Assembly (NCBI GenBank): GCA_964649825.1
Contig: CAZYQW010000077.1
Coordinates: 62,001 to 126,000, forward strand
Length of the DNA stretch: 64,000 bases
Direction of reading: 5' to 3'
Origin: CAZYQW01 sp964649825
GTDB taxonomy: Bacteria > Planctomycetota > B15-G4 > JADJEK01
Both the position numbers and the translations under genes were made by a program. Below the pieces are notes generated by a model, which was given only the letters and a program-made list of their open reading frames with translations, was not told the origin of the DNA and ran no database searches. This document shows positions 9,001 to 18,398 of this stretch, in pieces (positions within the stretch are counted from its first letter, which is position 1; every line of letters starts with the position of its first letter).

Positions 9001-11775
9001 TCAACCGTCGCCGAGCCGCGCCCGCCACTGCTCGACGACGTCGAGCCAGGGGTGACCGGCGGGAACCAGCCGGCCGAGCGTCTCGCCGCTCTCGCGCAGC
9101 AAGGCCTCGGCCGTCGCCGTCGCTCCCGCCTGCCATTCGACGCGGCCGAGGCCGTGTTGGAGCCAGCTCCTCACCACGCTGCCGCCGGGAAGGCGGCGAT
9201 CGAGGCACGCGAGAGCTTCCACGCGGGCGGCGCGGGCGGCGTCCAGGTCGCCTCGGGCCAGCGCGAGGTCGCTCTCCAGCTCGAGCGCCCACACCAGCCG
9301 CCACCCCCACTGTTCTTGGGTGGGAATCGCGAGGGCCTCGGCGAGGGCGCGCTCGGAGGCTTCGCGCTCGCCCCGCTCGAGGAGGATGCGCGCCCGACTC
9401 GCGATCACCTCGCCGACGTGCCCGACGTTCCGATAGCCTCCCGCGCCGTCCGCCATCGTCTGGAGGAACGCGTCGATCCGCTCCTCCGCGACGTCGTGCT
9501 GCCCCGCGGCGACCCGGCAGGCGATGATGCGCGCCCCGACCAGGCTCGGTGCGCTGTTCGTGTCACCCCATCGCCGGTAGATGGCGAGGCTCTCCTCGTA
9601 GGCTTCGGCCGCCTCGGCGAATGCTCCCTTTCCCTCCAACACCTTGCCGAGGTCGAAGGAGGCGCTCGCGTAGTCGAAGCTCTCTCGGCTCGCGAGCTCA
9701 CCGATCACCGCGTACGCGGCACGCACCAGCCGTTCGCTCCGTTCGTGGTCGCCGAGCTCGAGGAGCACGTTGCCGAGCTTCGCGGTCGCGAGCGCGGTGT
9801 CCAGGTGACGCTCACCGAAGAGCTCGCGGCGGAGCGCCACCGCTTCCTCGAGGTGCCGCCGCGCGTCCTCGAGGCACGCCCGCTTGTGCAGCAGGCAGCC
9901 CAGGTTGTAGAGCCCGGTGGCGAGCCCGGGATGGGGGCGGTCGAACAGGTGACGCTCGATCTCCACCGATCGCTCGAGGCATCGGATCGCTTCGGCGCCC
10001 TGATCCCGCTCCTGATGGATCAAGGCGAGGTTGTTGTAGCTGAGCGCGGCCGGTTCGCTCCACTCGCCGAGGTGCTCGCGCTGCAGCAGCAGGGCGCGGC
10101 GGACGTGGCGTTCCCCCTGGTCGAAGTCGCTCCGCCAGTAGTGGAGCAGGCCGACGAGGTTGTGGGTCTCCGCCAGCCGCACCGGGTCGCCGGCCGCTTG
10201 GCGTCGAGAGAGGGACTCGACCAACAGCTCCCCGGCCCGGTCGTATTCGCCGAGGTCGATGAGCAGGTCAGCGAGATGATCCAAGCTGTCCGCGAGCAGG
10301 GGGCCGTGGCCCTCCGCCTCGGCACGGCACGTGGCGAGGCCGGCCTCGAGCAACCCCCGCGCTTCGCGGTAGCGCCCGAGACGGTGGAAGGTCTGACCCA
10401 GCGTGTCCTGGAGCGTCACGCGCACTAGCGGGCGATCCGCGAACTCGTCCTCGACCCGCTCCGCGGCGCGCTCGACCACTCGCAGGAAATCGACGTCGCG
10501 CCCCTCGTTCGCGGGGTCGACGGAGGCAAGGATCCAGCGGAGGAACTCGTTGATCTCCCGGCGTGCCGCGGACTCCTCGCGGATCTCCCGCGCCTGGATC
10601 AGGACCAGCGCGAGCGCCGTGGCGAGGAAGACGAAAACCGCGGCGATCGACGCGACGGCGAGGGCGTTCCGTCGCAGGAACCTCCGCGCGCGATAGGCGA
10701 ACGTGCTCGGCCGGGCGGTGATCGGCTGACCCTCGAGCCAGCGCCGCACGTCCAGGGCGAAGCCCTCGACCGAGGCGTAGCGCAAGGAGAGATCGGGATC
10801 GAGCGCCTTTTTCAGGATCGTATCGAGATCGCTCCGGCCGCGACCGCCGTCGAGCGCCGGGACGGGCCGCTCGGCCGCCATCCGCGCCAGTTCGGCGGCG
10901 CCGAGGCCCTCGGTCTCGAACGGCGGACGTCCCGCCATCAGGCAGTAGAGGAGCGCGCCCAACGAGTACACGTCGGTGGGTGTGCCGATCGCCTCGCCGC
11001 GGATCTGCTCGGGGCTCGCGTAGGCCGGGGTCATCCACGCGCCGTGCACGAGCGAGGAGGTCGCGTCGTCCAGGGTGGCTTCGGACGAGATCAACTTGGC
11101 AAGGCCGAAGTCCAGGAGCTTCGGCGCCGGCTCACCCTCCGCTTCCTCCCGCACCAGCACGTTGCCCGGCTTGATGTCGCGGTGGACGATCAGGAGTTGG
11201 TGCGCGTGGCTGACCGCGTGGCAGACCTTCAGGAACAGCAAGAGGCGCGCGCGGCGCGAGAGGGCGACCCGCCGGCAGTACTCGTCGATCGGTTCCCCGT
11301 CGATGTACTCCATGACGAAGTAGGGGAGGCCTTCGGCGGTGGTGCCGCCGTCCAGGACGCGCGCGATGTGGGGGTGGTCCAGCGCCGCGAGGGCTTGCCG
11401 TTCGGCGCGGAACCTCCGGACGATCTCGTCGGTGTCCATGCCCCGCTTCAGAAGCTTGATCGCGACCCGCTGATGGAACTCGCCGTCGTCGCGGACCGCG
11501 AGCACGACCGAGCCCATCCCCCCGCGCGCGATCTCGGCGATCAGCCGATACGGTCCGATTCGCCGGCCGCTCAGGGGAGACGCCTCCTGGTTCTCGTTCA
11601 GGAAGCCCGCCGCGGCGGCGTGCGATTCGAGGAGTTCCCGCACCTCGGCCAAGGCCTCGGGCTCGTCCGCGAGCCGCCCCTCGATGAAGGGCACGCGCTC
11701 GGCGAGCGGCCGATCCATCGCGTCGTGAAACGCCGCGCGCACCTTCTCCCAGTCGCCGCCCCCGGCGTCACGCAT
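9001..11775 (-). CDS. Membrane serine/threonine kinase with C-terminal TPR domain (sigma-paired)
   Basis: The protein has 924 residues. The kinase domain has its glycine loop in IARGGMGSV (about 82-90), Lys 107 in VAIK, HRDIKPGN from 198 and DFG at 222-224, so it should be active. A single transmembrane helix (about 371-394) separates the cytoplasmic kinase from a 520-residue outer part rich in tetratricopeptide repeats (for example LGRYREARGLLEAGLATCRA and LYNLGCLLHKRACLEDARRHL). TPR arrays bind proteins or peptides, so the outer part is a likely sensor. The ATG overlaps the last 8 bases of the sigma gene at 11768, which indicates translational coupling. It is the second of three such pairs in the window. 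Confidence 0.95.
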   Translation of the reverse strand: MRDAGGGDWEKVRAAFHDAMDRPLAERVPFIEGRLADEPEALAEVRELLESHAAAAGFLNENQEASPLSGRRIGPYRLIAEIARGGMGSVVLAVRDDGEFHQRVAIKLLKRGMDTDEIVRRFRAERQALAALDHPHIARVLDGGTTAEGLPYFVMEYIDGEPIDEYCRRVALSRRARLLLFLKVCHAVSHAHQLLIVHRDIKPGNVLVREEAEGEPAPKLLDFGLAKLISSEATLDDATSSLVHGAWMTPAYASPEQIRGEAIGTPTDVYSLGALLYCLMAGRPPFETEGLGAAELARMAAERPVPALDGGRGRSDLDTILKKALDPDLSLRYASVEGFALDVRRWLEGQPITARPSTFAYRARRFLRRNALAVASIAAVFVFLATALALVLIQAREIREESAARREINEFLRWILASVDPANEGRDVDFLRVVERAAERVEDEFADRPLVRVTLQDTLGQTFHRLGRYREARGLLEAGLATCRAEAEGHGPLLADSLDHLADLLIDLGEYDRAGELLVESLSRRQAAGDPVRLAETHNLVGLLHYWRSDFDQGERHVRRALLLQREHLGEWSEPAALSYNNLALIHQERDQGAEAIRCLERSVEIERHLFDRPHPGLATGLYNLGCLLHKRACLEDARRHLEEAVALRRELFGERHLDTALATAKLGNVLLELGDHERSERLVRAAYAVIGELASRESFDYASASFDLGKVLEGKGAFAEAAEAYEESLAIYRRWGDTNSAPSLVGARIIACRVAAGQHDVAEERIDAFLQTMADGAGGYRNVGHVGEVIASRARILLERGEREASERALAEALAIPTQEQWGWRLVWALELESDLALARGDLDAARAARVEALACLDRRLPGGSVVRSWLQHGLGRVEWQAGATATAEALLRESGETLGRLVPAGHPWLDVVEQWRARLGDG

Positions 11776-12325
11776 CGTGGAGCTCCCGATGGAGCCACGC
11801 TCGGCAGAGCTCCCAGTCCCGCTTCGCGGTGGCGACGGAGATGCCGAGCTCCGCCGACGCCTCCTCGAACGTCTGGCCGCCGAAGAACCTCATCTCGACC
11901 AGGCGTGCCTGGCGCGGGTCGACCGTCTCGAGGCGCGACAACGCGTCGTCGAGGGCTAGGAGATCCAACTCACGCACCGAGCCGGCGACCGGGAAGCCGG
12001 ACACGTCGAGGAGGGTTCGGCCGGCGCCGCGTCGATCCGACGCGTGACGACGCGCATGGTCCACCAGCACCCGGCGCATGGTGCGCGCCGCGAGCGAGAG
12101 GAAGCGGCTCCGATCGAGGGCGTTCGCGGTCCGCTGGCCGGTGATCCGCACGAACGCCTCGTGCACCAGCGCCGTCGGAGAGAGGGTGTGATCCGGTCGT
12201 TCGCGGGACATCGCGCGCGCGGCGAGCTCGCGCAGCTCGCCGTAGAGCCGCGGAACCAGCGCATCGATGGCCTCTCGATTCCCGGCCCTGATCGCGAGGA
12301 GGAGTTCCGAGGCATGTTGCGTCAT
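11768..12325 (-). CDS. ECF-family sigma factor
   Basis: This 185-residue protein belongs to the same ECF class as the one at 4012. It has LYGELRELAARAMSRE and TLSPTALVHEAFVRI in the sigma-2 region, and a sigma-4 helix-turn-helix around residues 130-180 (RLVEMRFFGGQTFEEASAEL, then ISVATAKRDWELCRAWL). It is expected to recruit RNA polymerase to a specific promoter set. The gene overlaps the downstream kinase and probably forms an operon with it. No anti-sigma factor with a zinc site follows. A small membrane protein that resembles the N-terminus of FecR-type regulators lies just upstream at 12495-12926 in the same direction. Confidence 0.94.
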   Translation of the reverse strand: MTQHASELLLAIRAGNREAIDALVPRLYGELRELAARAMSRERPDHTLSPTALVHEAFVRITGQRTANALDRSRFLSLAARTMRRVLVDHARRHASDRRGAGRTLLDVSGFPVAGSVRELDLLALDDALSRLETVDPRQARLVEMRFFGGQTFEEASAELGISVATAKRDWELCRAWLHRELHDA

Positions 12326-12494
12326 GCGGCAGCCCGAGGGGTGTGACGAGGCTCGTACCCTCGAATGCTATTCGATGAACGCGAGAAGCAGGGCGCGCGA
12401 CCAGAGTTCGGTTTCCTCGGCGACCCTTCCGACCACGCGTTCGAGCGACTGCTCGCCGTTTCGGTGACCGCGGGATCGAAAGAGCAGGTTCCCG

Positions 12495-12926
12495 TCACTC
12501 CATCTTCGCGGCCGCGGCCGTCGCGGCAGCGTCGGACGCGATCGGATCGAGCGTCGCGTGGGTCTCGACCCGCGCGTCGGCGTCGACCGGCGCTTCGTCC
12601 AGCTCGACGTCGAGGTCCGCGTCGATGACGGCCGCGGCCGCATGGCTCGACCGCGAGACCGGGTCGGGCCTTGCCGCCTTCCCCGGCGAAGACCGCGTCG
12701 ACTCCGAGCCGAGGGGCGCCGCCGGCCACGCTCCCGGTTCACCCGTCGCCTTGCCGTGCTTCACCAGCCACGCCGGTCCGAGCAGCAGGATCGCGGCGCA
12801 CGCCACGTGGCTCGCTCGGCGGATCGACGCCGTCGCGCCGTAGCGCTTCCTCGCGAGCGTTCGCTCCAGATACCGCACGAACGGATCGGGGGGCCCTTCG
12901 CGATCGAGTAGGTATCGGTCCTTCAT
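12495..12926 (-). CDS. Small single-pass membrane protein with FecR/anti-sigma-like N-terminus
   Basis: The frame from ATG 12926 gives 143 residues. The N-terminal phrase YLLDREGPPDPFVRYLERTL resembles the 'YLWDxSGxPDPEVxRLE' opening common to FecR-type and anti-sigma-like membrane proteins in Acidobacteria and Planctomycetes. One transmembrane helix follows (about residues 43-58, VACAAILLLGPAWLV). The rest is low-complexity and rich in Ala, Asp and Glu. No FecR domain is present, so it is either a short relative or a shortened gene. It could modulate the sigma factor whose gene starts 170 bases further along the same strand. That link is inference. Confidence 0.6.
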   Translation of the reverse strand: MKDRYLLDREGPPDPFVRYLERTLARKRYGATASIRRASHVACAAILLLGPAWLVKHGKATGEPGAWPAAPLGSESTRSSPGKAARPDPVSRSSHAAAAVIDADLDVELDEAPVDADARVETHATLDPIASDAAATAAAAKME

Positions 12927-13053
12927 GGATGTGGTCCCATCTGCGAGAGTCGAGTCGGCACCTCGGATCTCGCGCCGGTGCCGATCGACCGGACCGTCCC
13001 CGGCCCACGCGACGTTTCGACCGCATCTCCAGACGACGGGTCCGCCGGCGGCG

Positions 13054-13443
13054 TTAGCGGAGCGACGCCGCGCGCTGCCAAACGACCTCCGACGTCGCGT
13101 CGTCGCTGACGTTGATCGCCGCGATGCCGGCGGCGTCGACCTCGACGCGGAGCCGATCGCCGATCGGCGTGGCGGCCCGCATGACGGACCCGTCGTCCCG
13201 GTGGACCCCGTGGCGCGCGAACGCGAGATAGAGGGTCTCGCCGTCCCGCTCGTAGTCGATCCCGGGGCAGTGGTAGAGCGTCTCGGCGAGGGTCCGGAAA
13301 TCGACCGTGACGTGGCCCGCCGCATCGACCGACACGTGTTCGAGGGTCACCTGCTCGGGGGCGTAGTACTCGACCGGCGGCGTGCCGCAGCCCGCGATCG
13401 CGACGAGAAGGAGCCGGCCCCGTCGGACCAAGTGGAGCTTCAT
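13054..13443 (-). CDS. Small predicted lipoprotein of unknown function
   Basis: The start at 13443 gives 129 residues and overlaps the stop codon of the upstream 1217-residue gene in an ATGA arrangement, so translation is probably coupled. The N-terminus (MKLHLVRRGRLLLVAIAGCG) is a lipoprotein signal with the lipid-modified cysteine at about residue 19. The mature protein reads as beta-strands with alternating charged and hydrophobic residues (VTVDFRTLAETLYHCPGID, RLRVEVDAAGIAAINVSDD). I do not recognise a family. The tight coupling suggests it works with the large exported protein encoded just before it. Confidence 0.75.
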   Translation of the reverse strand: MKLHLVRRGRLLLVAIAGCGTPPVEYYAPEQVTLEHVSVDAAGHVTVDFRTLAETLYHCPGIDYERDGETLYLAFARHGVHRDDGSVMRAATPIGDRLRVEVDAAGIAAINVSDDATSEVVWQRAASLR

Positions 13444-16400
13444 GTCGCCGCCAGGTGCCAGACGAGCCAAACCGCGGGGCGTTGCTCGAGCCCATCGAGC
13501 AACGCAAGGATTCCCGCCAGGTCCTGCTGCTCGCGCAGGATCAGGAGCTCCTCGCGCGTCAGGTGCACGAACTCGCCTTCGAGCCCGTTCAACGACGCGG
13601 CGAATTCGTCGATCACGCTCCACTCCTTGCCGGGCTTCATGCCCTTCCTGGCCTTCTCGGCGGCCTTGATCGCTTTGGTCCAGTCACGGACCGAGCCGCC
13701 GTTCAGGTGTTTGCGCGCCGCGTTCATCTCGTCGCGCGGGACCTTCGCGCCCATCGCCTCGGCCCAGGCGATCAACGGCTTCAGCGCCGGCTCGGCGTGC
13801 TGCTCGGCGAGGATCTCGCCCGTCACGCCGAGGTACGAGACCGCGTTCTCGAGCGATCGCATCCATCGTTGCGCGTCACCGACCATCGGCACCAGGCGGC
13901 CCGGCAGCTCGAGCGACTTCTGCAGGAACGGCAGCGCGGTCGCGAAGTCGCCCGTACCGAGGGCGGGCCCGCCCGTCTCGGCCCAGGCCCGCCGCCACCG
14001 CAGGAGGTCCTTCAGGCGGCGCCGCGTCGTCATCTCGTCGAGCGACTCCTCCACGTAGCTGACGATTCCCGGCCGCCACGGAATCCCCGACTCGAACCCG
14101 GGGTCACCCTCCCAGTACGCGCGGTAGTCGATGTCGAGCAGCACGAGACGCGGCAGCTCCTTGATCCCGTAGGCCTCGAACGTCTCCCCCATCCCGACCC
14201 GCTGCGGGTTCTTGTAGTCGATTCCGACCGACCCGGGCAGCGGGTGCTTCTCGAGGTATTCCTCCAGTCCTTCCCGGTTGTCCCACTGGGCAATCGAGAT
14301 GATCTCGAGCCCCGTGTCCTTGTAGCGCTTGTCGAGATCGACGAGCCACTTGTCGATGGGGATCACGTCATTCTGATGGCGCGACCAGAAGACGAGCAGC
14401 GTCGGAACGGGACCGCGCTCGTCGAAGCCGAGGCGGCCTCCCTGCACCCACGTCTGGACCCGGGGGAACGGCGGCACGCGCCGGATGAAGCTCCCGCCGA
14501 TCGCTCCGTGCGAGGCCTCGCGCTCGAGCTTCTCCATGCGGATCGCGCGCTCGATCTTCGCGGCGGGGTCGTTCCGGTCGCGCGCGAGGAAGCGGATGTT
14601 CCGATACTTCGCGGTGCCCGGACCCGTGATCAGCCCGAACGACCCGCGCAGCACGTCCACGCTGAAGAAGTCGTGCGTCACGACGAACTCGCCGTCCCAC
14701 CAGACGTCGACCTCGGAGCCGATCACGTCGAGGCGCAGCTTGTGCCAGCCGCGGGTGGTCGTGTCGACGGAGTTGTTGCGCCAGACCTTGTTCGCGTTCG
14801 CGCCGTAGAAGGACGAAAGATCGAGCTTCCCGCCGCGGGCGAGCCGGCCGCGGGAGGCGTCGGCCTCGCGACCCGGGTGGAGGATGACGGAGTGGAACGT
14901 CTGCGCCGCCTTCCGTCCGAACACGATCCCGCAGAACGAGCTCTTGCCCCGCTCGGCCAGGATCTCGAGCTCGAGCGAGTAGTCGCCCGACGTGACCTTG
15001 TCGTAGCTGAGGAAGTTGAACTTGTACTCGTCTTCCGCGTACTCGCCGAACCGCGACCAGAGCTCGCCGCCGTACGGCACCCATACGTCGCCTCCGGTGG
15101 TCCAACCCGCGAGGTCTTCCTCGTTGTACGCGAGCTGCCAGACCGCGATCGACTTCCGCGACGCTCGAAGCGCCTTCTCGTAGAGCTCGAACATCCCCGG
15201 CACGTTCAGGTCCGTGCCAAGCCGCCAGCCGACCTCCATCGCCATCATCGGGAGACCGGAGTCGAGGTAGCCAGTAACGATGCCGCGCGCCTTGCCCCAC
15301 AGTTCCTCGTGGATCCGCTCGAGGTTCGACCGCTTCGGGTCCCACTTCGCCAGCAACGATTCGACCTCGCGGATCCGCTTCTCGTCCGGACGTTCATCCG
15401 CTTCGAGGACGCGGAGCGCGTGGAGCACGAGCTTCGTCGCACGGTCCACGTTGTTCTCGCGATCGGCCAGGTGCTCACCGAACTCCACGAGCGTGTCGAC
15501 GTCGTCGGCCGACTGCACCAACGCCTTCTCGAAGTGCTCGGTCGCGACGTCGAACTCGTTGCGCTTGATCGCGAACCGCGCCCAGTCGAGGTACGGCTTC
15601 TCGGCCTCGCTCCGGCCCGACTGCTCGTCCGCGAGCGCGATCAGCCATTCCTTCCAGACTTCATTCAGCTCGTCGCACGAACGCGGCAGCTTCAGCGCGT
15701 CGCTGCGCGGAAGCCCTTTGGTCGGTCGCTGCGGGTTCGCGAGGACGACCTTCTCGAAGTTCTCGACCGCGCCCTCGCCCATGCGACCACCGGACGCGTT
15801 CACGAACTCGCGGAACGCGGTCCGGTAGATGAACCGGCCGTCCGCGGGATCCTGGTAGTTGAAGAGGAAGTACACGACGCCCCACGTCGGTGCGTACCAC
15901 GGCGGCCCCCACGCGTAGCGGTTCTCGAGGATGATCTGGAACGTCGGCGCCGTCGTCGGCGTCGCGTTCGCGTTGCCCGCCTCGATGCCGTCGGTGTGAT
16001 CCTTCATCCACCCGTTCTTCACGCGCTCGACGAGCGGGAACAGGCGGTGGTTGGCCGGCATGTTCATGAGGACGGTGCCGTTGCTCAGGATCCGGCACCC
16101 CTCGAAGAACGACGCGAGCCCTTCGTTCAGCCACCCGACCGCGGTGGTCGCGAGCGACACGAACTGGTGCGCCGCCTCGTGGAAGAGGGTCGTGATGCAC
16201 TCCTCGAAGCCCCCGTCGCCGATGTAGGTCTCGACGTGGCTGCCGGTGAAGTGGCCGCCCGACCACTCGACCGGAGGTCCGATGCCGAGCTCGAGGTACT
16301 GGGCGCGGTTCTTGAAGATGTGGAGCGTGATCCGCGGCACGGATCGCTTGTCGTTCGTGCCGTCGCCGTACGCGAAGAAGATGCGGTAGAACCGGTTGAT

Positions 16401-17093
16401 CTGCTCCATCGCCTCGGCCGACCGGACGAGCACTTCGTACCCGGCGTTCGTCTTCGTCACGTAGTTGTCGCGCGTGACGGTGTCCGCCTTCTTCCAGTCG
16501 GCGTGCTTGGAGTCGCGATCGCGGATCCACTGCACCGACACGTCGGCGAGCAGGTCCTTCGGCTTGGCGGTGTCGGCGAGGCTCGGGTCCGGAAGCGCCG
16601 AGATCCTCTCGATCGCGGTCAGCGCTGCCTCGCGCTCGGGGTCGAGCGCGAGGATCTCCTGGAGGACGCGGATCGCCGAGTGCGGCCGTTGCTCGCGCTC
16701 GTAGAGGTCGGCGATCGGTTGAAGTCGGTCGATGAACCCTTCACGGAGTCGGAACAGATCCTTCGCGTTGACGTCGAGCCCCTCGATGCGCTCGCGAAGG
16801 GTCGCCAGCTCCTTGCGGTCGGCGCGCTGCGCGACCATCAAGCCGTACTGTTTGTGGAGCGCGTAGACCAGCTCGTCACGATCCTGGACGGCCTCGGCCC
16901 ACTTGGCCCGCAGGCCCCAAGCCTCGCTCGACTTCGGATCGCGTTCGATCGCTCGCTGAATGAGCGCCGCCGCGTCGTCGAGCTTCCCGTTCGCCAGCGC
17001 GTCACGCGCCGTCAGGATCGCGTGCTCGAAAATCGAGCCCGGCGCGGCCAGCACGTAGACCAGGAGCGCGGGGAGGAGTGCGTTCATCGCCAT
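13440..17093 (-). CDS. Exported TPR - gluzincin peptidase (HEAAH) - LamG-like - thioredoxin-like fusion
   Basis: The protein has 1217 residues with an N-terminal signal sequence (ALLPALLVYVLAAPG). Residues 25-165 are TPR-like. Residues 205-430 look like a metallopeptidase domain of the MA/DUF1570 kind: the zinc motif HEAAH is at 305-309 and NEGLASF supplies the likely third ligand Glu 324. Residues 690-835 resemble a LamG/concanavalin-type sandwich (GDYSLELEI, GWHKLRLDVIGSEVDVWWDGE). Residues about 895-1010 follow a TlpA/thioredoxin pattern (PTLLVFW, GLEIISIAQWDN, YGIKELPRLVLLD). Where the CxxC redox pair should stand, the sequence reads FWSRHQND, so the redox site is absent. The C-terminus is helical. 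It diverges from the predicted selenoprotein TlpA-like gene, 270 bases away. Confidence 0.85.
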   Translation of the reverse strand: MAMNALLPALLVYVLAAPGSIFEHAILTARDALANGKLDDAAALIQRAIERDPKSSEAWGLRAKWAEAVQDRDELVYALHKQYGLMVAQRADRKELATLRERIEGLDVNAKDLFRLREGFIDRLQPIADLYEREQRPHSAIRVLQEILALDPEREAALTAIERISALPDPSLADTAKPKDLLADVSVQWIRDRDSKHADWKKADTVTRDNYVTKTNAGYEVLVRSAEAMEQINRFYRIFFAYGDGTNDKRSVPRITLHIFKNRAQYLELGIGPPVEWSGGHFTGSHVETYIGDGGFEECITTLFHEAAHQFVSLATTAVGWLNEGLASFFEGCRILSNGTVLMNMPANHRLFPLVERVKNGWMKDHTDGIEAGNANATPTTAPTFQIILENRYAWGPPWYAPTWGVVYFLFNYQDPADGRFIYRTAFREFVNASGGRMGEGAVENFEKVVLANPQRPTKGLPRSDALKLPRSCDELNEVWKEWLIALADEQSGRSEAEKPYLDWARFAIKRNEFDVATEHFEKALVQSADDVDTLVEFGEHLADRENNVDRATKLVLHALRVLEADERPDEKRIREVESLLAKWDPKRSNLERIHEELWGKARGIVTGYLDSGLPMMAMEVGWRLGTDLNVPGMFELYEKALRASRKSIAVWQLAYNEEDLAGWTTGGDVWVPYGGELWSRFGEYAEDEYKFNFLSYDKVTSGDYSLELEILAERGKSSFCGIVFGRKAAQTFHSVILHPGREADASRGRLARGGKLDLSSFYGANANKVWRNNSVDTTTRGWHKLRLDVIGSEVDVWWDGEFVVTHDFFSVDVLRGSFGLITGPGTAKYRNIRFLARDRNDPAAKIERAIRMEKLEREASHGAIGGSFIRRVPPFPRVQTWVQGGRLGFDERGPVPTLLVFWSRHQNDVIPIDKWLVDLDKRYKDTGLEIISIAQWDNREGLEEYLEKHPLPGSVGIDYKNPQRVGMGETFEAYGIKELPRLVLLDIDYRAYWEGDPGFESGIPWRPGIVSYVEESLDEMTTRRRLKDLLRWRRAWAETGGPALGTGDFATALPFLQKSLELPGRLVPMVGDAQRWMRSLENAVSYLGVTGEILAEQHAEPALKPLIAWAEAMGAKVPRDEMNAARKHLNGGSVRDWTKAIKAAEKARKGMKPGKEWSVIDEFAASLNGLEGEFVHLTREELLILREQQDLAGILALLDGLEQRPAVWLVWHLAAT

Positions 17094-17363
17094 GAGGAAT
17101 CCCGCCTTCGAGTGAGACCGTGCCTTATACGAACGTTGCGGGATGGTAACTCGACCGACTTCTCGGAGAAACCCGCCGGCCGGTGCGTGGAACCAGCCGC
17201 CTCGTAAGACGCCGTGCTCGCGCCGAGCTTATGGGGTTTCCCGGGCCCTGCGTCGAGAAACCTGCCTCGCGGGCGGGTCGAGGCGCACATGGAATGACCG
17301 GGGCCGCGTACGACGCGATTCGCTATCCTCTCCCTCTGCCGCCCGCGCCCTCGGAGCAGCCGC
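17094..17363. other. Divergent intergenic region, no gene seen
   Basis: This 270-base stretch separates the large peptidase gene (leftward) from the thioredoxin-like gene (rightward). It should hold both promoters. No clear box or operator is visible and the open frames crossing it are shadows. Confidence 0.5.
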
Positions 17364-18398
17364 ATGCCCCTCGCCCGTCCCACGCCGTTCCTGCTCGTCC
17401 TCGCCGCCGCCTCCACCGCGTTCTCGCAGGAGGGGCCGCTGGTGGGTCAACCCGCGCCTCCGTTCTCGGCCGACACCTGCGTCCAGCGGCCGGAGATCGT
17501 GGAGTCGGACCGGTTGAAGGGGGAGGTGATCGTGCTGGAGTTTTGGGGCATCACGTGACCGCCCTGCGTGCGGCAGTTGCCGCACCTCCAGGAGCTGTGG
17601 AAGGAGTACGAGGGGAAGGGACTGCACCTCTTCCACGTCGAGAGCCAGAACCACTCCCATGAGCAGGTGACGTTGTTCACGCGCAAGGCCGGCGTCACGT
17701 TCCCGAACCCGATCCTGAGCTGGTCGGAGTTCCCCATGCTCGGCTCGACGGCGCTCCTCGATTGGGGCTACGACGCCCGGAAGCTCCCCAAGACCTATCT
17801 GATCGGCGTGGACGGGAACGTCGTGTGGGAGGGGCGGTTCGGGTACGAGGAGGTGCTGGAGGAGGAGCTGAAGAAGGTCCGCTACCCGGGCTTGTTCCGC
17901 CTCGAGGTCGACCGCGCCGTCCGTCCGATCGCCAAGGCGTTCGGGAGGCGCGAGTACGGCAAGGCGTGGGACGACGTCGAGCGGGCGATGCCGAAGTTGT
18001 CGGGCGAGGCGCTCGACGACGCGCGGTGGATCGTGACGCGGCTGGAGCAGATCTCCGGCCACTGGAGGGGCGTGGCCGACGACGCGATGCAGGACTCGCG
18101 CCACCACGAGGCGATCCCGGCGCTGGAGAAGCTGGCCGCATGGTTCTCCGGCCACCCGGTCGGACGGGCCGCGTCCGACGACGTGAAGCGCCTGAAGCGC
18201 GACCCGGCGGTGACGGTGGAGCTCGCCGCGAGGGCGAAGCTGGAGGAGATCCTGGACGACTACACCCCGTCGGACCGCGGGCTCGACGCGTACGTCGACC
18301 GGCTCCTGCGCTTCGCGGAGGAGCACGAGGGCCGGCAGGCGGCGGTGGAGGCGGCCGCGCTCGCGAAGGCCCTGAGCCCCCGGCCGCTCCGCCGCTGA
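17364..18398 (+). CDS. Predicted selenoprotein: exported TlpA-like thioredoxin with UPPC active site (in-frame TGA)
   Basis: Read through the TGA at 17556-17558, the frame codes for 344 residues. A signal peptide (RPTPFLLVLAAASTAFS) is followed by a TlpA/AhpC-like redoxin beginning GQPAPPFSADT. The active site reads E-F-W-G-I-T-[TGA]-P-P-C-V-R-Q-L-P, where relatives have F-W-x-x-W-C-x-x-C. The TGA therefore stands exactly where the first catalytic cysteine belongs, giving U65-P-P-C68. Downstream the frame stays intact for 280 codons with good thioredoxin features (a KLPKTYLIGVDGNVVWEGRFG strand set) and a helical C-terminal part. A hairpin just after the TGA fits a bacterial SECIS. The alternative is a point mutation of TGC to TGA. 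Whether the organism has selA, selB, selC and selD cannot be seen here. Confidence 0.8.
17563..17592 (+). promoter_or_regulatory. Bacterial SECIS-like hairpin after the in-frame TGA
   Basis: Immediately 3' of the TGA, GTGCGGC (17568-17574) pairs perfectly with GCCGCAC (17579-17585) around the four-base loop AGTT. An outer helix, CCTG with CAGG (17563-17566 and 17589-17592), extends it across a small internal loop. The loop G lies 18 bases past the TGA, within the roughly 16-37 base spacing known for bacterial SECIS elements, which carry a G early in a small apical loop to bind SelB. It is coding sequence at the same time. Confidence 0.7.

Noticed and set aside
13455..17207. A 1250-codon open frame on the plus strand
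   Set aside because: It is antisense to the peptidase-LamG-thioredoxin gene, has shadow-like composition (Arg, Val, Glu, Leu runs) and no recognisable motif.
17556..17558. Treating the TGA as the true end of a 64-residue protein
   Set aside because: The thioredoxin continues in frame for 280 codons with conserved features, and the stop sits exactly on the catalytic cysteine, so a recoded or mutated single gene is the better reading.
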